Source of the DNA: an uncultured Psychrobacter sp.
Lineage (GTDB): Bacteria > Pseudomonadota > Gammaproteobacteria > Pseudomonadales > Moraxellaceae
Direction: 5' to 3'
DNA length: 64,000 nucleotides
NCBI GenBank assembly: GCA_947501045.1
Contig: CANMUI010000001.1
Location: 434,001 to 498,000, forward strand
Each line of letters starts with the position of its first letter. Position 1 is the first letter of the stretch. The notes under the pieces were generated by a model. It searched no databases, was not told the DNA's origin, and saw only the letters and a program-made list of their open reading frames with translations. Both the position numbers and the translations under genes were made by a program. Below are positions 17,150 to 26,013 of this stretch, piece after piece.

Positions 17150-18016
17150 ATGGCTAACCAAAACTCAGATAAAGACTTTCCTAAACAACAACAGTCTTTA
17201 CCCGGCTCACAACAAGCTCAGCATCCAAGTCCTGAGGTTTTACCACGCGAGTATCCAGATGGCAAACTTGCTGGCAAGGTAGCTATCGTGACGGGCGCTG
17301 ACAGTGGCATCGGGCAGGCTGTCGCTATTTTATTTGCCAAAGAAGGCGCGGATGTAGTAGTCAGCTATCTATGCGAAGATGAGGACGCTCAAGTGACTAA
17401 GAAGCATATCGAGTCTTATAACCGCCGCTGTTTACTAGTGGCCTCAGAATTATCTCAAGAAGCCAATTGCCAACAGCTGATAGACAAAACAATTACTGAA
17501 TTTGGCGCTATTGATATTTTGGTTAACAATGCGGGCAGGCAGGTTGAACAACAGACGTTGGCCGACATCAGTACCGAGCAGCTTGACAAGACGATTCATA
17601 CTAACTTTTATCCTCATTTTTGGTTGAGTAAATACGCCTTGCCGTATATGAAAGTGGGAAGCAGTATTATTAATACTACCTCTATTACCGCCTATCGAGG
17701 CAGTGACCACTTAATTGACTACGCATCGACAAAAGGTGCAATCTTGTCTTTTACTCGCGCTCTGTCCAATAACTTAATGAGTAACGATAAAGGCATTCGA
17801 GTTAATGGAGTCGCGCCCGGACCTATTTGGACGCCGCTTATTGTGGCATCTTTTAAACCTGATGAGATCGAAGAATTTGGAAAAAACTCGCCCATGGGAC
17901 GTGCTGGTCAGCCCAACGAAGTTGCACCTGCCTATTTATATTTGGCGAGTGACGATGCAAGTTATGTTACCGGTCAAGTCATCCATGTCAATGGTGGAGA
18001 GATCGTTGGCGGTTAG
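17150..18016 (+). CDS. SDR-family oxidoreductase (YghA/YhdF-like)
   Basis: This 288-residue protein has a polar N-terminal extension (about 1-38, ending PREYPDGKLAGK) typical of the YghA/general-stress-protein-39 branch. TGADSGIG (cofactor glycines), NNAG and the catalytic YASTK with the upstream Ser follow. The C-terminal YLASDDASYVTGQVIHVNGG is a classical SDR end. Branch members are NAD(P)H-dependent reductases of aldehydes or ketones, often induced by stress. AAAGGAG precedes the ATG. Its place between ahpC and ahpF suggests a role in dealing with peroxide-derived carbonyls, which is inference only. Confidence 0.85.
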   Translation: MANQNSDKDFPKQQQSLPGSQQAQHPSPEVLPREYPDGKLAGKVAIVTGADSGIGQAVAILFAKEGADVVVSYLCEDEDAQVTKKHIESYNRRCLLVASELSQEANCQQLIDKTITEFGAIDILVNNAGRQVEQQTLADISTEQLDKTIHTNFYPHFWLSKYALPYMKVGSSIINTTSITAYRGSDHLIDYASTKGAILSFTRALSNNLMSNDKGIRVNGVAPGPIWTPLIVASFKPDEIEEFGKNSPMGRAGQPNEVAPAYLYLASDDASYVTGQVIHVNGGEIVGG

Positions 18017-18047
18017 CCTAGCGTTTGGCAGTAGATGCAGCAAATAA

Positions 18048-18111
18048 AGTACCGCTACTTTTTGCTAACTACAAGGTCGTCGTTAGTAGTAACAAAGCGC
18101 GTAGCGGTACT
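18048..18111. repeat. 11-bp inverted repeat downstream of the SDR gene
   Basis: AGTACCGCTAC (18048-18058) and GTAGCGGTACT (18101-18111) are perfect complements around a 42-base interval that holds a smaller CTAAC/GTTAG pair. Only weak T-richness follows. It could be a branched 3' mRNA structure or terminator between the convergent SDR and YdcH genes. Confidence 0.6.
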
Positions 18112-18185
18112 GTTTATTAGAGTATATAGCTATTAGTTTATATAAATTTTGTTTGTTAAAACAAAACTATTGAAGCGAAACTAGA

Positions 18186-18434
18186 CTATGAAAAAGATTT
18201 AATTTTATTTTTATCAATTATTCTATAAATCTCGTCTTTGAGCTGTAGTTTGCGCCGTTTCATCTGCTCAATTTCCTCATCACAGCTGGCTTGGGTGATC
18301 CTATCTTTTTCGAGCTGGTTAATCTGTTGATCGAGCTGAGTATGCTCATCAAAAATAATCGCAAAATGGCTATCCTTTTGCTTAAGCTCGCTAATAATAT
18401 CTCTATTATCTTGCCAAGTATCAGTCTTTCTCAT
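18186..18434 (-). CDS. YdcH/DUF465 family small helical protein
   Basis: This 82-residue protein was read from the ATG at 18434 (AAGGAT seven bases upstream) rather than an upstream in-frame codon at 18479. The DUF465 pattern is clear: SHFAIIFDEHTQLDQQINQLE, then EIEQMKRRKLQLKDEIYRII, a helical hairpin. YdcH-like proteins are widespread, short and of unknown function. It is encoded against the flow between the SDR and ahpF genes. Confidence 0.8.
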   Translation of the reverse strand: MRKTDTWQDNRDIISELKQKDSHFAIIFDEHTQLDQQINQLEKDRITQASCDEEIEQMKRRKLQLKDEIYRIIDKNKIKSFS

Positions 18435-18916
18435 GTGTTCATCCTTATAAGTGAGCGGCGAATCAATGTAAAGTATCATCGGCGCATGGTGGTTGAAACA
18501 GTTAATGATGGTGAGACCTTACCGCTATAAGATTCAGTGTCAAAAGCTCCTTTAATTAGGGGGGTTAATAAAAGGTAAAAATCAACAATTATTCTTATAA
18601 CTATTCTTGATTGTAGCGAAAAAATAACCTTTGCACCATGACTATTATTGGGTTGTTGTATTAGTAATAAGATACAAAATATGATTTACGATTGATTTTA
18701 TATATTATATAGTTTGGGTTTTTACGCTTGCTCAAAACCTCGAAACTACCGATAATAGGGCTATTGAAAGTTATAGGCTCAATTAAAACTATATTTTTGG
18801 AGACTGGTAAAAGCTAGTAATTGATATTGAATTGCTATAATTTTACAGCTCTACAGTTGCAGTCTAGACGCTAACATTACATATTTGATAGTTATTGATA
18901 ATAATGAGGAACAAAC
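18435..18916. other. 482-bp region upstream of ahpF
   Basis: No gene is visible. The divergent start of the YdcH gene lies at its left, and GAGGAACAA precedes the ahpF ATG. Around 18755-18800 there are ATAG and CTAT half-sites (ATAGGGCTAT, TTATAGGCTC, AACTAT) that could belong to an OxyR-type site, but the spacing is irregular. Confidence 0.4.
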
Positions 18917-20503
18917 ATGATAGACCAAAGTTTACTAGATGCCGTAAAAAGTTACAGTGAAAATATGACACGCTCGATCAGTTTTATACTGGGTAGCGGT
19001 GAGCATGAAAAACGCAGCGAGCTGATAGATTTTCTAACCAAAATCGCTGGCACAACAGATAAAATTAACTTTGATGTAAACGATGATGGGTTTATTGATA
19101 GTAGCTTACCAAGCCCGATCAGCTTTGCTGTTCGTAGCCATATAGATGGCGAACTAGTTGATAACGGCGTAGTGTTTAGCGGTATACCAGGCGGGCATGA
19201 ATTTACCTCACTTATTCTAGCGATTTTGCAGGCTGGCGGCCATACGCTAAAGCTTGATGAAGGTATTCAAAGTTTAGTTAAACGCATTCAAAAGCCCCTA
19301 GAGTTTCAAACTTATGTTTCACTCTCTTGTCACAGCTGCCCTGAGGTCGTACAAGCGCTAAACCAGTTTTCATTATTAAATGAAGGCATTAGCAACGAGA
19401 TGATTGACGGCGCGCTGTTCCAAGAACAAGTAGAAGCTAATAACATCCAAGGCGTACCAGCAGTATTTTTGAACGGTAAACCTTTTGCCAATGGTTTAAT
19501 TGATACCGCCAAACTTATCGCAAAATTGCAAGAGCAATTCCCTGACTTGTTAAGCGAAGGTAGCGATGATGCTGAGCAGTTAGAGCAGCAAGATGTTACT
19601 ATCATCGGTGCAGGTCCTGCAGGTGTTGCTGCAGCGATTTATACGGCGCGTAAAGGTTTAAAAGTGACTATGGTTGCCGACCGTATTGGTGGACAGGTCA
19701 AAGATACGCAAGATATTGAGAATTTGATATCAGTACCATTAACTACGGGTACGCATCTGTCATCAGACTTTGAAAAGCATTTGCAGGAGTATAATATTAC
19801 CCTCAAACAGCATGTGACGGTCAAAGAGATTGGCGAGACTGAAGAGGAGAATTATAGTATTCACCTCAATACCGGTGAGACGTTTGAGACTCGTAGTATT
19901 ATTCTAGCAACTGGCGCGCAGTGGCGTAAGCTTGGCGTACCAGGGGAAGAGGAAAACATTGGTAAAGGTGTGGCATATTGTGCGCACTGTGACGGTCCTT
20001 TCTTTAAAGATAAAGAGATATCAGTTGTGGGCGGTGGTAACTCAGGAATTGAGGCAGCGCTTGATTTGGCAGGTATCGTTAAACATGTAACCGTCCTTGA
20101 ATTCGCAGATGAGCTCAAAGCCGATCAGGTGCTAATCAATAAAGCTAAAGAGAAAAATAACATTGAATTTATCACAGCTGCTGCGACCAAAGAAATCAAA
20201 GCCACTGATGGTAAAGTCAGCTCTATTATCTTTGAAGATCGCAAAACAGGCGAGACTCATGAGCGTGATCTAGCGGGCGTTTTTGTACAGATTGGCCTGG
20301 TACCCAATACAGAGTTTGTCAAAGGCTTTGTCGATGTCAACCGCTTTGGCGAGATTGAAATCGATGAGAAATGCCGCACTGATCGCCGAGGTATCTTTGC
20401 TTGTGGTGACGTGACCACGGTACCCTTTAAGCAGATCAATATTGCTATGGGTGAGGGTAGTAAAGCTGCTCTAAGTGCTTTTGAATACTTAGTTATGCAG
20501 TAA
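18917..20503 (+). CDS. ahpF: Alkyl hydroperoxide reductase subunit F (NADH:peroxiredoxin oxidoreductase)
   Basis: This 528-residue flavoprotein has a tandem-thioredoxin N-terminal domain (about 1-200) with SCHSCP (Cys138/Cys141). A thioredoxin-reductase-like part follows, with the FAD-binding GAGPAGVAAAIYTARKG near 228, the catalytic CAHCDG (Cys355/Cys358), the NAD-binding GGGNSGIEAALDLA and the FAD-closing IFACGDVTT. It transfers electrons from NADH through the two disulfide centres to AhpC. All redox cysteines are present. It has its own terminator and probably its own promoter, as the YdcH gene on the other strand breaks continuity with ahpC. Confidence 0.96.
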   Translation: MIDQSLLDAVKSYSENMTRSISFILGSGEHEKRSELIDFLTKIAGTTDKINFDVNDDGFIDSSLPSPISFAVRSHIDGELVDNGVVFSGIPGGHEFTSLILAILQAGGHTLKLDEGIQSLVKRIQKPLEFQTYVSLSCHSCPEVVQALNQFSLLNEGISNEMIDGALFQEQVEANNIQGVPAVFLNGKPFANGLIDTAKLIAKLQEQFPDLLSEGSDDAEQLEQQDVTIIGAGPAGVAAAIYTARKGLKVTMVADRIGGQVKDTQDIENLISVPLTTGTHLSSDFEKHLQEYNITLKQHVTVKEIGETEEENYSIHLNTGETFETRSIILATGAQWRKLGVPGEEENIGKGVAYCAHCDGPFFKDKEISVVGGGNSGIEAALDLAGIVKHVTVLEFADELKADQVLINKAKEKNNIEFITAAATKEIKATDGKVSSIIFEDRKTGETHERDLAGVFVQIGLVPNTEFVKGFVDVNRFGEIEIDEKCRTDRRGIFACGDVTTVPFKQINIAMGEGSKAALSAFEYLVMQ

Positions 20504-20531
20504 GCCTTATAGCGTTGAATGCAAACTAAGA

Positions 20532-20559
20532 AACCACCTCCTTTGAGGTGGTTTTTTTT
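20532..20559 (+). terminator. Intrinsic terminator of ahpF
   Basis: An ACCACCTC / GAGGTGGT stem with a four-base loop is followed by eight T. Confidence 0.92.
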
Positions 20560-20599
20560 GTCTGCTTTCTTTTACAGTTATTGTTTAGAACCGCTATCA

Positions 20600-21460
20600 T
20601 CAGTTCTTGTTTCTGATCAAAGCAATAACAGGAAGCGCAATAATATACATAAGTACGCCGTATAAAGCAGCGGGCAGGGCGATAGCAGGCAGACCTGCCG
20701 CTGTACCCATAATAATCGGCGCTAAGGTAATAGCTGTAGTACTGTTTTGAATACTAGTTTCTATTGCAACGGTCTTAGTATCGAACCAGCTCAGTTTTAA
20801 CACTCTAGAGATCAGCATACTCAAAGCAAATAAAATCACAATAATAAAGACAAGCTCTAGCCCGATCAGTGCCGCTTGTGATTTTAACAACTCCCAATTA
20901 GAAGCAATAGCCGCCAAAACAATCAACACGAAAAAGACGCTGGCTAGACCATTAAGAAAACCGCTTTTGCGCTCCATAAAGCTTGTGAACTTATAGCGCG
21001 CTAGCATACCAAGGCTTACGGGCAAAGCGGTCAATAAAAACATGACCACGCCAATTTTTACCGCGCTGATAGACCCTGCTTGATCTTGCATAAAGTGGTC
21101 AAACGCTAAAGTAATCAAGATAGGTAAGGTAATAACCGATAGCAAACTGACGACGCCTGTAAGCGCAATTGAAAGCGCCACATTACCTTTGGCATAAAAG
21201 CTAAGCATATTGCTGGTAACGCCGCCAGGACAAAAGCTGATGAGCATAATACCAAAGGCGATGGCAGGCGGCGGCGTAGTAATAAGCACCACTGCTAAAG
21301 CGATCAAAGGTACCAAAATGACCTGATTGATTAGACCTACAAAAAACGCTTTAGGATAATTAACGATAACCTTAAAGTCACTTGGTTTTAACCCAGCTCC
21401 CAAAGTAAACATAATGTAGGCCAGTGCCAATGGCAGTAAAGCAAATGCAATATCACTCAT
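20600..21460 (-). CDS. Bile acid:sodium symporter family transporter
   Basis: This 286-residue, very hydrophobic protein has about nine to ten membrane helices. The motifs LISFCPGGVTSNMLSFYAKGNVALSIALT and ETSIQNSTTAITLAPII match the two discontinuous-helix regions that hold sodium and substrate in the BASS family (SBF, COG0385). Bacterial members carry organic anions, for example bile acids, pantoate or keto acids; the substrate here is unknown. AAGGAATG precedes the ATG. It is a single gene. Confidence 0.88.
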   Translation of the reverse strand: MSDIAFALLPLALAYIMFTLGAGLKPSDFKVIVNYPKAFFVGLINQVILVPLIALAVVLITTPPPAIAFGIMLISFCPGGVTSNMLSFYAKGNVALSIALTGVVSLLSVITLPILITLAFDHFMQDQAGSISAVKIGVVMFLLTALPVSLGMLARYKFTSFMERKSGFLNGLASVFFVLIVLAAIASNWELLKSQAALIGLELVFIIVILFALSMLISRVLKLSWFDTKTVAIETSIQNSTTAITLAPIIMGTAAGLPAIALPAALYGVLMYIIALPVIALIRNKN

Positions 21461-21680
21461 GAAACATTCCTTGTAAAATTAAAAGTCTTCAAGTCATGAC
21501 TTTTCAGATGGCTCTTATCCCTTGTGTCCATTTAGCTCACCTAATAGTAGTATCTATATAATCTTAAATCTCATTGTAGTTTACAGTGTTGTATAAGATA
21601 AACGTTATACAAGATTAACTGTTTAGTCATTTAGAAGGCTCTCAACTCGGTTATCTCGCTACTATTGAACGTCTAACTTT

Positions 21681-22427
21681 TTAATCAGCCAATACGCCTT
21701 TAACTGAGATAATCTCACCTGCTTCATCTTCTGCAATAACGCGTGTCTCTTGTAGAGCATCTGCTATCCAAGCTTGCATATGTACGTTGTTGAGCATAGT
21801 TTGGCAATACTGCTTAGTGTTCGGTTTTAGCTCTATGTTCGAAGCCTCCGCATAAGTTTGCAAGCGCAGCACCACTGGAGCAAAAAAGGCATCAGCTGCA
21901 GTAAATTTTCCAAAGAGATAGCTGTCCTTTGAACGTCCATCTAAACAATCAGCAAAGATATCCTCAATACGCGCAATATCAGCTAAACAAGCGCGGCTTG
22001 GGTTTATCTTTGCCGTTGCTCTAATGTTCATCGGCATTTCACTACGAACACCCATTAGACCTGAATGCATTTCAGCGACGATACTTTGGCAGTAAGCACT
22101 ATTGATTCTAGTTTGCGCATGAGTATCAGATTTATTGAGTCCTGTCCAAATATCCATATCAGTGAAATAATCGTTAATATGAATGGCAATTGCTAAAGTA
22201 TCCCAAACGCTTACTTTTTCGCTATTATTGTCACTGTCTTGAGTGTAAACCAACACAGGTACTTTACCTGTAGGCGAATGCGTCTCAAGCGTTGGACGCG
22301 CTGAAGGATGGAGCAGCTCGATAAGCTCTGCATCAAAATCAATGTTAAAAGCTTTAAGCAATAGCCAAGCTCGCAATGACCATGATGAGTAGTTTTTATT
22401 ACCGATGATAAGTAGGGGTTTTTGCAT
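21681..22427 (-). CDS. Glutathione S-transferase family protein
   Basis: This 248-residue protein has an N-terminal thioredoxin-like domain beginning LLIGNKNYSSWSLRAWLLLKA, the signature of a bacterial GST subgroup in which the Ser of SSWS is the likely glutathione-activating residue. The SPTGKVPVL cis-proline loop lies near residue 55, and a helical C-terminal domain follows. An insertion of about ten residues (TQDSDNNSEK) sits after the VPVL strand. It conjugates or reduces electrophiles with glutathione in the cytoplasm. It is a single gene near the sulfur-handling cluster. Confidence 0.85.
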   Translation of the reverse strand: MQKPLLIIGNKNYSSWSLRAWLLLKAFNIDFDAELIELLHPSARPTLETHSPTGKVPVLVYTQDSDNNSEKVSVWDTLAIAIHINDYFTDMDIWTGLNKSDTHAQTRINSAYCQSIVAEMHSGLMGVRSEMPMNIRATAKINPSRACLADIARIEDIFADCLDGRSKDSYLFGKFTAADAFFAPVVLRLQTYAEASNIELKPNTKQYCQTMLNNVHMQAWIADALQETRVIAEDEAGEIISVKGVLAD

Positions 22428-22529
22428 AAAATGTGCCCATTAAGCTTTATGGATGAAATTTTATTATGCCATTATTGATGATCGTTTACTTTGATGAAAT
22501 AAGCGAAGTAAATTGTAAAGACGACCATC

Positions 22530-22559
22530 AAAAACGCCCATCCAAATTTTGGACGGGCG
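22530..22559 (-). terminator. Intrinsic terminator (minus strand) after the DUF442 gene
   Basis: On the minus strand, CGCCCGTCC pairs with GGATGGGCG (one G-U pair) around a short AT loop and is followed by five T. Confidence 0.8.
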
Positions 22560-22625
22560 CAATTAGTAAGCGTATGTGATGACTATATTAGTTCCTCAGT
22601 AGCACTTGTTTAGTTGCTAGTCATG

Positions 22626-22958
22626 CTAGTCATCTAACAAATCCATCTGCTTCGCTGTCTCATAGAGACCTGTTGAGCGATTGCCCGTACGGCAATATAT
22701 TAAAATAGGCTGCTCAGCCTGATTGAAATATTCAGCGAAGCGCTCAACGTGGCTTTGATTCATCTCATTACCAGCAAAGGATATCTCTTTATAAGCCAGC
22801 CCTTCTTTTTCGGCAGCTGCAGCAATCTCAGCGCTGGTAGGTTGATTAGGCTCTTCACCATCGGGACGATTGTTGATGATGGTTTTAAAGCCATTTTCAG
22901 CGATCATAGGTACTTGGGCTGGAGTGATTTGTCCAGTAATACTGATTTGATGGTTCAT
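22626..22958 (-). CDS. DUF442/TIGR01244 sulfur transferase-phosphatase, canonical copy
   Basis: This 110-residue protein has the fold and motif of the Blh rhodanese/phosphatase-like domain: FKTIINNRPDGEEPNQPTS near the start and the active-site loop CRTGNRS near residue 90 (Cys followed by Arg five positions later). In Agrobacterium and Xylella this domain is fused to the persulfide dioxygenase Blh; here it is free-standing. It probably moves sulfane sulfur between thiols to feed the dioxygenase encoded 3 kb away. GGAGCTGCC lies before the ATG. Confidence 0.85.
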   Translation of the reverse strand: MNHQISITGQITPAQVPMIAENGFKTIINNRPDGEEPNQPTSAEIAAAAEKEGLAYKEISFAGNEMNQSHVERFAEYFNQAEQPILIYCRTGNRSTGLYETAKQMDLLDD

Positions 22959-23057
22959 GGCAGCTCCTTAGCTACTGTTATTATTTACTATTATTCTTAT
23001 TCTAAGAATACTTTGGGGTTAAGGAAGGTTTTTTAAAGAAGTGGAGATTATAAACAG

Positions 23058-23384
23058 TTATAACAGACCTTGCATCAGTGCACTTTGATAAAGCAATTTG
23101 GCGCGCGCACCAGTACCGCAAAAGACCAATATAGGTTTTGGCATGGCATGGTAGTACTTAGCAAACTGCTCAACGGTTGCTAGGCTTAAGCGTTCATCAT
23201 CAAATGGCAGGTAATGATAGGTTAGATTTGCATGCTCAGTAGCCGTTGCCAAAGCATCGCTCGTAGGTTGGGTAATGTGCTCATCATCAGGACGTATGTT
23301 TAGCACCGAACGGTAGCCTAAATCAGCAAGCTTGGCACATTGAACAGGGTAAATCTGCTTATAAATCGTTAGATTGTCAGTCAT
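23058..23384 (-). CDS. DUF442/TIGR01244 sulfur transferase, divergent second copy
   Basis: This 108-residue paralogue of the preceding protein shares YRSVLNIRPDDEHITQPTSDALATA, but the active-site loop is CGTGARA instead of CRTGNRS. The Cys and the catalytic Arg are kept while the second and last residues differ. It is likely a sulfur carrier or transferase with altered substrate preference, or partly degenerate. It lies 99 bp from the canonical copy on the same strand, downstream of the SulP gene, and belongs to the BigR-like sulfur cluster. Confidence 0.75.
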   Translation of the reverse strand: MTDNLTIYKQIYPVQCAKLADLGYRSVLNIRPDDEHITQPTSDALATATEHANLTYHYLPFDDERLSLATVEQFAKYYHAMPKPILVFCGTGARAKLLYQSALMQGLL

Positions 23385-23574
23385 AAAAAATGCCTGTAGG
23401 CTTTATTAAAGCCTATAAAAAATACAAAGATAGGGTAATACTGTTACTGCTGTTGTTTTCACTATAAGCCTTTTTAGCTTAAGGAGCTTACTATCATAAC
23501 GGTATTTCGTAATAGACGCCAATAGCTGTTGCTAATTTAAAATAACCGTTTAGCATTTTAGCGGTAGAGCGTTA

Positions 23575-25284
23575 CTAATCATCTTTTAGATCATTGACAG
23601 CATCCATCGTACTTAAATAAACTTGCCCCGATAATTCAGTAATGAGCGGCGTATGTTCAATGATGTCCATGACAGGGCCTTTAACAAAACTAAAATGCAA
23701 GCGCTTATTTTGCGAAACCAGCTCTTTATTTAGCGTGATCAGCATCTCTTGCGCGGTCAGATCAATATGATTAACAGCCGCCATAATCAGGATAATCTCA
23801 TGCGCCTTTGAATACTCTTTAGTCGCTTGTAGTATGCGGCGATGTACGGATTCGCTATTGCCAAAGAATAAGCTCTCATCAATACGTAGTATTAATAAAT
23901 GGCTAAAAGTCACGACATTGTGGCGATTAATATTACGAAAGTGACCACTACCTGCCAGCTGACCAACTATGGCAACGTGCGGCTGGCTTGATTGCAAAAT
24001 TAAGCTGGCAAACGACACCATAAGTCCAATGACCAGACCAGTATTGAGTCCAAATATTAGTACACCAATGAATGCCGCCAAAAAACTGGCAGCGTCTAAA
24101 CGGTCGCGCTGCCAAGCTTCTCTTAAAGTTGTGACATCAATCAGGCCAATAATAGAGGCCATGATCGTGGCACCCAAAATGGCATAGGGCAATGGAGCAA
24201 GAGCATTGCCAAAGGCGATCAAGGCGGCAATCATCACCATGACTGTGACCAGACTAGCCAGCGGCGTTTTAGCGCCTGAGTCAGCATTGATAGCAGTACG
24301 CGAAAATCCGCCTGCTACAGCAAAGCTTTGAAACAAACCGCCCGCCAGATTGGCAAGACCTAGCCCCGTAAGCTCACGATCGGCATCGAATGTCTCGCTG
24401 CGAAGGCGTGCATAAGTACTGGCAACTGAGCTACTAGAAACAAAGATAATGAGCGCCATGAGTCCTGCTGTTGGCAGCAGATTTAGCGCTTCGCTAAATT
24501 CTGGTACATACGGTAGCGTAAAGCTTGGTAGTCCTTGTGGAATACTGCCAATCGTGTCCACGCCTTTGACTGACCAGTGTAACCCCATGCTAAGCAGAAT
24601 CGCTATACCTAATAAAATAAGCGGAAATAAGCGCTCAGCCCATTTAGCGTAGGTACCGGACAACCAAGAGCGCCATACCCAAACCCCTGCATAACGATTC
24701 GTGGTCAAAAGAATAAAAGCGATCACGCCGATAAGCAGTGTTAGTGGATGTAGCTGACGTGCATACATCTGCATAGTGGTTAGATAATCAATCAAGCTAC
24801 TTCCTGCTACAGGAATCGCCGTTATATATTTGAGCTGACTTACAAAAATCAATACCGCAGCGCCGCTCACAAACCCTGCTGACACCCCACGACTAATAAA
24901 TTGCATGATCCAGCCAAGTTTGAGCTGTCCTGCGATCCAAAGTAGCGCTCCTACCATAAAGGCTAGCAGACTTGCCATTAAAGCATATTGCTCAGCGCCT
25001 TTATCAGCGTATGCTTGCAAGCTACTGGCGGTCATAATAGCAGTAATAGCAACGGGTCCCACCGCTTGTACGTTGCTAGAGCCAAACCAGGCATAGACAA
25101 CGACGGGCACAATCGCTGCATAAAGACCATAAACTGGCGGTAGCCCTGCTAACACCGCGTAACCTAAACTTTGCGGAATGACCAGTACACCGACTACCAA
25201 TCCGGCAATAATATCAGTCGCTAGAGTAGCAAGCTGGTATTGCCTGAGCCAAGTGGGAATCAGACGAGCAATCATAGACGGCAT
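23575..25284 (-). CDS. SulP-family inorganic anion transporter with STAS domain
   Basis: This 569-residue protein has a membrane domain with about 12-14 segments (residues 15-420), including the SulP signature QSLGYAVLAGLPPVYGLYAAIVP near residue 40 and GGFSRTAINADSGAKT near 325. A C-terminal cytoplasmic STAS domain covers about 440-560. SulP proteins import sulfate, bicarbonate or other anions, usually with Na+ or H+. Downstream of a BigR-like repressor and beside persulfide enzymes, it may export sulfite or sulfate made by sulfide oxidation, as proposed for similar clusters. The substrate is not shown by sequence. Confidence 0.88.
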   Translation of the reverse strand: MPSMIARLIPTWLRQYQLATLATDIIAGLVVGVLVIPQSLGYAVLAGLPPVYGLYAAIVPVVVYAWFGSSNVQAVGPVAITAIMTASSLQAYADKGAEQYALMASLLAFMVGALLWIAGQLKLGWIMQFISRGVSAGFVSGAAVLIFVSQLKYITAIPVAGSSLIDYLTTMQMYARQLHPLTLLIGVIAFILLTTNRYAGVWVWRSWLSGTYAKWAERLFPLILLGIAILLSMGLHWSVKGVDTIGSIPQGLPSFTLPYVPEFSEALNLLPTAGLMALIIFVSSSSVASTYARLRSETFDADRELTGLGLANLAGGLFQSFAVAGGFSRTAINADSGAKTPLASLVTVMVMIAALIAFGNALAPLPYAILGATIMASIIGLIDVTTLREAWQRDRLDAASFLAAFIGVLIFGLNTGLVIGLMVSFASLILQSSQPHVAIVGQLAGSGHFRNINRHNVVTFSHLLILRIDESLFFGNSESVHRRILQATKEYSKAHEIILIMAAVNHIDLTAQEMLITLNKELVSQNKRLHFSFVKGPVMDIIEHTPLITELSGQVYLSTMDAVNDLKDD

Positions 25285-25366
25285 ATCAATAGGTCAGCAT
25301 AAAAACATCATCATAAAAGTGTTGTAATCAAAAATATAGCCACGTAACTATAAACAGCACAACTAA

Positions 25367-25717
25367 TTATGAATCAGTTTGAGAACAGAAACGTTGGTAT
25401 AGCAGCTGCAAGACGGCCAAAGCATCATCACTAGCAATACGATAATAAATCTGCTTACCTTCGCGGCGCGTAGCTACTAGCTCATCTTTACGCAGGATAC
25501 CTAACTGCTGAGAGAGACTGGGCTGCCCCACACCGACTAAGCGCTCAAGCTCCCCAACACAGTATTCGCCTTGGGTCAACTGACACAATAATAACAAACG
25601 ATCGGGATGTGATAATGATTTTAGTAATTGACTGGCTTGCAAGGAAGCCTCTTGCATTTGTTTGGCAAGATCTATCGGTGCAAAATCTGTCAGGTTTGAT
25701 TCTGTAGTATTTTCCAT
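25367..25717 (-). CDS. BigR/SqrR-like ArsR-family repressor (persulfide sensor)
   Basis: This 116-residue winged helix-turn-helix protein has the recognition segment VGQPSLSQQLGILRKDELVATRREGKQIYYRI. It lacks the metal-site ELCVCD motif of ArsR/SmtB, but Cys45 (LLLLCQL) and Cys111 (QRFCSQ) lie 66 residues apart, the same spacing as the sensing pair of BigR and SqrR, which form a tetrasulfide or disulfide with reactive sulfur. It is 82 bp upstream of sulP on the same strand and divergent from the persulfide dioxygenase gene, so it likely represses both units. Confidence 0.85.
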   Translation of the reverse strand: MENTTESNLTDFAPIDLAKQMQEASLQASQLLKSLSHPDRLLLLCQLTQGEYCVGELERLVGVGQPSLSQQLGILRKDELVATRREGKQIYYRIASDDALAVLQLLYQRFCSQTDS

Positions 25718-25892
25718 CTCGTTTGCAGGTACTGAGTCTTCTGGTGTGGTTGAAGTGGAAGCTAAAATAGAGGTTGTCAGAATAAGCTCCTTATTTAAGT
25801 AAAAATGTTACATAATTATCGCATTTTTTATTGAATGAATTATAGCTAATTAGCAAGGATATGCGTAATTATACCAAAATATTCTTAATTAC

Positions 25893-25931
25893 ATTATATA
25901 AATTGATAAAGTGTATAATCACTGCTATATT
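25893..25931 (+). promoter_or_regulatory. Persulfide dioxygenase promoter with candidate BigR-type operator
   Basis: The -35 TTGATA (25903-25908), a 17-base spacer and the -10 TATATT (25926-25931) form a good promoter. The inverted repeat ATTATA (25893-25898) / TATAAT (25914-25919) brackets the -35, which would suit repression by the adjacent ArsR-type protein. The operator assignment is inference from position and symmetry. Confidence 0.5.
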
Positions 25932-26013
25932 GTTAATCATTATAAACGCTGATTTGTACTAAATAATTACTAAAAATTATTAAAGACAGCAAAAAGATAA
26001 TGAAGAGGTAAAT

